A stretch of DNA of 64,000 bases, from contig CBDFFU010000006.1 of the NCBI GenBank assembly GCA_965246875.1, positions 186,001-250,000 of the forward strand, written 5' to 3'. This DNA comes from DASWYT01 sp965246875. GTDB lineage: Bacteria > Pseudomonadota > Alphaproteobacteria > Micavibrionales > SZUA-601. The notes below the pieces were generated by a model, which was not told the origin of the DNA, searched no databases, and worked only from the letters and a program-made list of their open reading frames with translations. The translations under genes were made by a program, and so were the position numbers. Of this stretch, positions 61,043-64,000 are shown in pieces; positions within the stretch are counted from its first letter, which is position 1; every line of letters begins with the position of its first letter.

Positions 61043-61170
61043 TTCTGATTAATTCCCATTTATAGATTAGAGTTTATCACTATTATAAAACTCGAACATT
61101 TTATATTTTAGTCAGATACCTGTATTTGGTAAATTTTATAGTTTCTGTCAATTTTTATTTTCAGAGCCAT

Positions 61171-61198
61171 GTAACCTTTGCGCTACCGCCGGCGTAAT
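61171..61198 (+). promoter_or_regulatory. SigF-type promoter of the Met-rich peptide gene
   Basis: GTAACC (61171-61176), 16 bases, CGTAAT (61193-61198), 88 bp before the start codon. Almost the same spacing and upstream T-rich tract as the YHS promoter. Confidence 0.8.
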
Positions 61199-61286
61199 AC
61201 CTAACATGCAGGTTATCAGGCCTGTTAACCGGCCCCGTTCTAGCGGCCGGTTCTTTTCTGTCTATAAACGAAAGAACGAGTTACCC

Positions 61287-61589
61287 ATGTCTAAGACCCT
61301 TTTAACTTTTGCCGCCGTTGCTGTTCTGTTGTCTGGCGCGCCTGTCGTGTCCCACGCGATGGACGATGCCATGACAAACGACAAAATGATAGACAAACCA
61401 GAAGCCGATGGCGCCATGATGGAAAAGAAACCAATGGACGCCAAAATGGATAACAAGAAGATGACCCATGAATCCATGAAAAAAGATAGCATGATGAAGA
61501 AAGATGCAATGGATAAAGGCATGATGAAAGATGATGCCATGTCAATAGACGACGGTATGACGAAAAAAGACGATGGTATGAGTAAGTAA
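61287..61589 (+). CDS. Secreted methionine-rich peptide (MrpX-like)
   Basis: A 100-residue protein with a signal peptide (MSKTLLTFAAVAVLLSG, cleavage after SHA). The mature part, about 76 residues, has about 17 methionines (22%) with Lys and Asp, in loose repeats of the type KKDSMM, DKGMM, DDAM, with no Cys, Trp or Tyr. This is the composition of MrpX, a periplasmic peptide that Azospira uses as a sacrificial target for hypochlorite; its Met residues are oxidised and then repaired by a reductase. The SigF promoter upstream and the MsrB gene downstream fit that model. Confidence 0.75.
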   Translation: MSKTLLTFAAVAVLLSGAPVVSHAMDDAMTNDKMIDKPEADGAMMEKKPMDAKMDNKKMTHESMKKDSMMKKDAMDKGMMKDDAMSIDDGMTKKDDGMSK

Positions 61590-61607
61590 GAACTATCCTT
61601 TAATAGA

Positions 61608-61646
61608 GCAGGGTGCTGACTTGGTTTATAAGGCACCCTGCATTTT
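61608..61646 (+). terminator. Hairpin between the Met-rich peptide and msrB genes
   Basis: Perfect 9-base arms GCAGGGTGC (61608-61616) and GCACCCTGC (61633-61641), 16-base loop, then ATTTT. It could be a partial terminator or stabiliser that lets the peptide message outnumber msrB. Confidence 0.6.
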
Positions 61647-61671
61647 AAACACTCAAGAGAAAGGCTCTGTA

Positions 61672-62184
61672 ATGAACAGACGTTTATTCCTCCATAATAC
61701 GCTCGGTGCTGTTGGACTTCTAGCGGTCAGTAGCGTCTTTCCATGGCGCAAAGCCTTAGCGAAAAATACAGATATAGCTGGTTCTTCCGTTGGGAAAATG
61801 ACCAAAAGCGATGCTGAATGGCACAAAATCCTGACACCGCAGCAATATAACGTGTTGCGTGAAGAAGGAACAGAACGGCCATTTACCAGCCCGCTGAATC
61901 ATGAAAAGAGTAAAGGTATTTTCGCCTGTGCAGGCTGTAACCTCGATTTATTCTCTTCGGATACCAAGTTTGACAGCGGTACAGGCTGGCCGAGTTTCTA
62001 TCTACCGATCAAAGGTCATATTGAAACGAAGACCGATATGAAATTATCTATACCGCGCACAGAGTATCACTGCGCACGATGTGATGGGCATCAGGGTCAC
62101 GTCTTTAATGACGGCCCACAACCAACCGGCTTGCGTCATTGCAATAATGGTGTGGCACTCACATTTATTCCAGATAAGGCTTAA
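61672..62184 (+). CDS. msrB: Peptide methionine-(R)-S-oxide reductase, periplasmic MsrB
   Basis: A 170-residue MsrB. MNRRLFLHNTLGAVGLLAV is a Tat-like signal (RR followed by hydrophobic stretch), so the enzyme should act in the periplasm. Zinc Cys pairs CAGC and CARC; FDSGTGWPSFYLPI, YHCARCDGHQGHVFNDGPQPTGLRHCNNG with the catalytic Cys in the TGLRHC motif. It reduces oxidised methionines of envelope proteins, here presumably of the adjacent Met-rich peptide. ATG 61672 has GAAAGG. The truncated DsbD/CcdA-like gene downstream could formerly have supplied electrons. Confidence 0.9.
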   Translation: MNRRLFLHNTLGAVGLLAVSSVFPWRKALAKNTDIAGSSVGKMTKSDAEWHKILTPQQYNVLREEGTERPFTSPLNHEKSKGIFACAGCNLDLFSSDTKFDSGTGWPSFYLPIKGHIETKTDMKLSIPRTEYHCARCDGHQGHVFNDGPQPTGLRHCNNGVALTFIPDKA

Positions 62185-62189
62185 ATCCT

Positions 62190-62315
62190 ATGACCAATCT
62201 TATCGAACCTGCGCTGGCTCTGGCCGAAGGTGTCGCACTGATTGTCTCACCCTGTATTTTGCCGGTTTTACCACTTGTTCTATCCGTATCTATTGATGGC
62301 GGGCGTATCTATTGA
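62190..62315 (+). pseudogene. Truncated DsbD/CcdA-like cytochrome c biogenesis protein
   Basis: Forty-one residues, MTNLIEPALALAEGVALIVSP then CILPVLPLVLSVSIDGG, match the first membrane helix, with its redox-active Cys-Pro motif, of DsbD-type electron carriers that often follow MsrB genes. The frame ends at TGA (62313-62315) after GRIY, where the sequence turns into an unrelated AT-rich scar. A full-length gene has five to eight helices. It is a remnant of a redox partner. Confidence 0.75.
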
Positions 62316-62338
62316 ATAAAAAGGGATTTTTAAAATTA

Positions 62339-62373
62339 TAAGGGAACAGAGTACTGGAAACAGGCAATATTTG
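62339..62373 (+). repeat. Degenerate direct repeat, right copy
   Basis: Same orientation as 46800-46835; both contain AAACAGGCAAT-TTTG. It starts 24 bp after the truncated DsbD-like gene. Confidence 0.5.
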
Positions 62374-62442
62374 CCGGTAACTAAAATTCTCGAAATCTTT
62401 TGAGGTAGAAGTGGCCAACGGCGTAATAACACGATCAACAAT

Positions 62443-62476
62443 AATGAAAGAAAGCTACACTTAAGATTCTTTCATT
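62443..62476 (-). terminator. Dyad after marC
   Basis: Perfect 10-base arms AATGAAAGAA and TTCTTTCATT, loop of 14 bases, located 57 bp beyond the stop of the MarC gene on its strand. The tail is only mildly T-rich, so termination is uncertain. Confidence 0.35.
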
Positions 62477-62532
62477 GCTAAAACCTCTTAAATAATTGTG
62501 GGCAACAATGATAAGATTAACGACTGCGACAT

Positions 62533-63156
62533 TCATATGAACTTATTATGGACACCGGTTGTAATAAACTTTACGCCAATTGCGGCAACGATAAGTGCCA
62601 TGGTTCTCGTTGCAACATTAATTCCTGTTTTTCCTATAAGTTTATGAATCGGTATCGCCATAAAAAGCGTCAAAGCAATCATCAAAGACGTGATTATCGA
62701 AGATGCAGCTAACAAAACCCTACTTTTTAGTTCAGCAATATCATTGCTAAAGGTAATCATAACGCTCATCTCAGCCGGACCGACCAGTAATGGAAATGCC
62801 AACGGAGTAATTGCGATACTATGCACGGTGTCTTGTGCTTCTGACTGTTCTTCTTGTGTTTGTATAATGCCGCCGTATTTGGCTTGAAACATTTCAAAAG
62901 CAATAAATAATGCTAATAATCCGCCGGCGATTCTGAAATCGTCAAGATCTACATCAAAAAACGACAGTATATTTTTACCGAACAACGCAGAAACATTTAA
63001 AAATATAGCAACGGTAATTGCTGCGACTATAATGATATACGATTTCTTAGAATTGCTAAGTTTATTCGAAATATTCATAAATATTGGGATAATTCCAACA
63101 GGATTTGACAAAGCATAGAGCAAAATAGCGACGCCCATAAATTGATTTGGATCCAT
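62533..63156 (-). CDS. MarC-family integral membrane protein
   Basis: A 207-residue protein of the UPF0056 (MarC) family with six helices. Its signature is FMGVAILLYALSNPVGIIPIFM at the N-terminus, ITPLAFPLLVGPAEMSVMI in the middle and GINVATRTMALIVAAIGVKF near the end. Family function is unclear despite the original antibiotic-resistance name. Coding is AT-rich compared with the left part of the window. ATG 63156 lacks a strong site. It is not linked by overlap to any neighbour. Confidence 0.9.
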   Translation of the reverse strand: MDPNQFMGVAILLYALSNPVGIIPIFMNISNKLSNSKKSYIIIVAAITVAIFLNVSALFGKNILSFFDVDLDDFRIAGGLLALFIAFEMFQAKYGGIIQTQEEQSEAQDTVHSIAITPLAFPLLVGPAEMSVMITFSNDIAELKSRVLLAASSIITSLMIALTLFMAIPIHKLIGKTGINVATRTMALIVAAIGVKFITTGVHNKFI

Positions 63157-63312
63157 TGTACCCTCTCTGCATTGTTATGGCAGTGGGTAAACCAAAACAA
63201 ACCTTACCCACTGCCACTAATTATTGTCTCAATTGGTATCTCATGCCTTCATTTTACCCTCTCAACATCGTCATTTTTTATGAAATAATGATCGCCAAGA
63301 GGTCGTTTCAAA

Positions 63313-63402
63313 TTACGTCTTCAATAAAATGTTATGAGACTTGTCATCGTCTTCATAAAAATCGCTGCACAGTGAGCTCCATTTTCTTATATTCTGGTCC
63401 AT
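63313..63402 (-). CDS. Possible 29-residue small protein
   Basis: A short frame with a strong AAGGAG site about six bases before the ATG at 63402: MDQNIRKWSSLCSDFYEDDD and onwards. It is acidic with one Trp and one Cys, and no membrane helix. Located between the MarC gene and the YfdX-like gene. The good ribosome site is the only support; no family known. Confidence 0.4.
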   Translation of the reverse strand: MDQNIRKWSSLCSDFYEDDDKSHNILLKT

Positions 63403-63555
63403 GATCGTTCTCCTTTCTATTATCTTGATCACAAATGTTTGAGTTAAACCAACGGCTATTTCATGCAAAAGATTTGTTATCCTTTTGCTGATAGCAAATT
63501 ATTGAGCCGTCTTCGCATCGCTTTTATCCATTTGGTTGTCATGAATCAGCTCCTT

Positions 63556-63999
63556 TCATGGTTTACTTGTTGCTTCGGTATGCTGGCTATTCTTAGTCAT
63601 AGCTGTCATATAACTTTTGATGCTATCAAAGAAGCCAGCGCCGGATTTTCCACCAGCAGTTTTGTCACGGATTCTGTCAATTTCGTCGTAGAAATGTGCA
63701 AAATCCTGTTTCTGGCCATAGCCCAATTCCTGCGCCAACTTGATGGATGTTTGTGCGCCATTCAGAAGTTCTGTTAGATGTTTATTGTCTTCATCTGTGC
63801 GCTGTTTGTTTTCCGCCAGTTTTTCGGCATCTTTTAACATGGCTTGAGCGGTCACAACAGGGATAGGAATAATTGCTTGTGTTACGACGACTGTATTAAG
63901 AGCAGTTTGAAGAATGTTTTTGGCACCTTCCGTATCACCTGCATCGATCAATCGTGCAGCCTGTTTGATCGCAGCGGGATAGGTTGCCAACGGAATATT
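63556..63999 (-). CDS. YfdX-like protein (N-terminus beyond the window)
   Basis: The frame is open to the window edge (ATG not seen; a TTG at 63990 is inside). The visible 147 residues have AARLIDAGDTEGAKNILQTAL, VVTQAIIPIPVVTAQAMLKDAEKLAEN and AQTSIKLAQELGYGQK, which match YfdX-type proteins, a family of acid- or antibiotic-tolerance associated periplasmic proteins of unclear role. The C-terminal tail is Gly/Lys/Thr-rich. The start and signal peptide should lie past position 64000. Confidence 0.6.
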   Translation of the reverse strand, partial: NIPLATYPAAIKQAARLIDAGDTEGAKNILQTALNTVVVTQAIIPIPVVTAQAMLKDAEKLAENKQRTDEDNKHLTELLNGAQTSIKLAQELGYGQKQDFAHFYDEIDRIRDKTAGGKSGAGFFDSIKSYMTAMTKNSQHTEATSKP

Positions 64000-64000
64000 G

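Noticed and set aside
62316..62532. A gene in the gap before marC
   Set aside because: Only a degraded repeat and a dyad are visible, with frequent stops in all frames.
63147..63404. An 85-codon plus-strand frame next to marC
   Set aside because: No ribosome site; overlaps the start of marC and a better minus-strand candidate.
1..64000. tRNA, rRNA or CRISPR arrays
   Set aside because: No cloverleaf, rRNA segment or regularly spaced repeat was found by eye; a dedicated search could still find a divergent one.

Overview
The window reads as a chromosomal segment of an alphaproteobacterium of moderate GC with several AT-rich accessory insertions. Signs of this lineage are the six-domain ribosomal protein S1 next to IHF-beta, a SUV3-type RNA helicase, a 406-residue AatA-type aspartate aminotransferase, an SCP2 protein coupled to a large acyl-CoA dehydrogenase, and a SigF/NrsF pair. 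A relative of Micavibrio-like or Rhodospirillales-like bacteria is possible, but this is inference from gene content only.

Layout. 1-3.3 kb: head genes of a podovirus-type prophage (portal, scaffold, small proteins), cut by the window edge on the left and ending at a strong hairpin. 3.4-6.9 kb: a class A penicillin-binding protein and aspartate aminotransferase. 7.0-9.3 kb: an AT-rich unknown gene split by an intact IS1016-type (IS1595 family) element with perfect 17-bp ends and an 8-bp target duplication. 9.3-12.8 kb: GNAT acetyltransferase coupled to the SUV3-like helicase. 12.9-14.3 kb: a likely polymorphic toxin (peptidoglycan-binding repeat, MuF-like motif, possible colicin-M-like C-terminus) overlapped by a small membrane protein that could be its immunity partner. 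14.4-16.8 kb: rpsA and ihfB. 17-24 kb: phosphatase, SCP2, acyl-CoA dehydrogenase, periplasmic protein, cmk, sugar transferase, accD. 24-32.5 kb: two unknown proteins, TPR-GT61 glycosyltransferase, YdcF, PlsC, TyrA, an outer-membrane-like protein, a P-loop kinase-like protein, a flavin-type oxidase-family protein, Idi. 32.7-38.4 kb: a System II cytochrome c maturation operon (ResB, CcsA, TlpA/ResA-like) and a TonB-dependent receptor. 38.4-45.3 kb: lipoprotein hydrolase, RecQ, a D,D-carboxypeptidase broken by an in-frame stop, unknown genes and a phospholipase D-family protein. 45.5-46.9 kb: a scar made of three truncated integration genes.

46.9-56.6 kb holds two divergent units: lysR-ABC-hlyD-tolC (all overlapping, with a degenerate ATPase domain) and dabB-dabA plus a zinc-ribbon gene. 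dabAB is an inorganic carbon uptake system. A 35-bp near-perfect palindrome sits between lysR and dabB. 57.0-62.3 kb is a stress regulon: ECF sigma factor SigF and anti-sigma NrsF, then a YHS/DoxX-like/DedA/ATP-grasp operon and a methionine-rich secreted peptide with a Tat-type periplasmic MsrB. I find the same promoter pattern, GTAACC-N16-CGTA, in front of sigF itself, the YHS operon and the methionine-rich peptide gene. This resembles the known hypochlorite-scavenging MrpX system, with MsrB taking the place of the membrane-coupled reductase.

The right end (62.2-64 kb) has a truncated DsbD/CcdA-like gene, a short repeat related to one at 46.8 kb, a MarC-family protein, and the C-terminal part of a YfdX-like gene cut by the window edge. 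I saw no tRNA, rRNA or CRISPR array.
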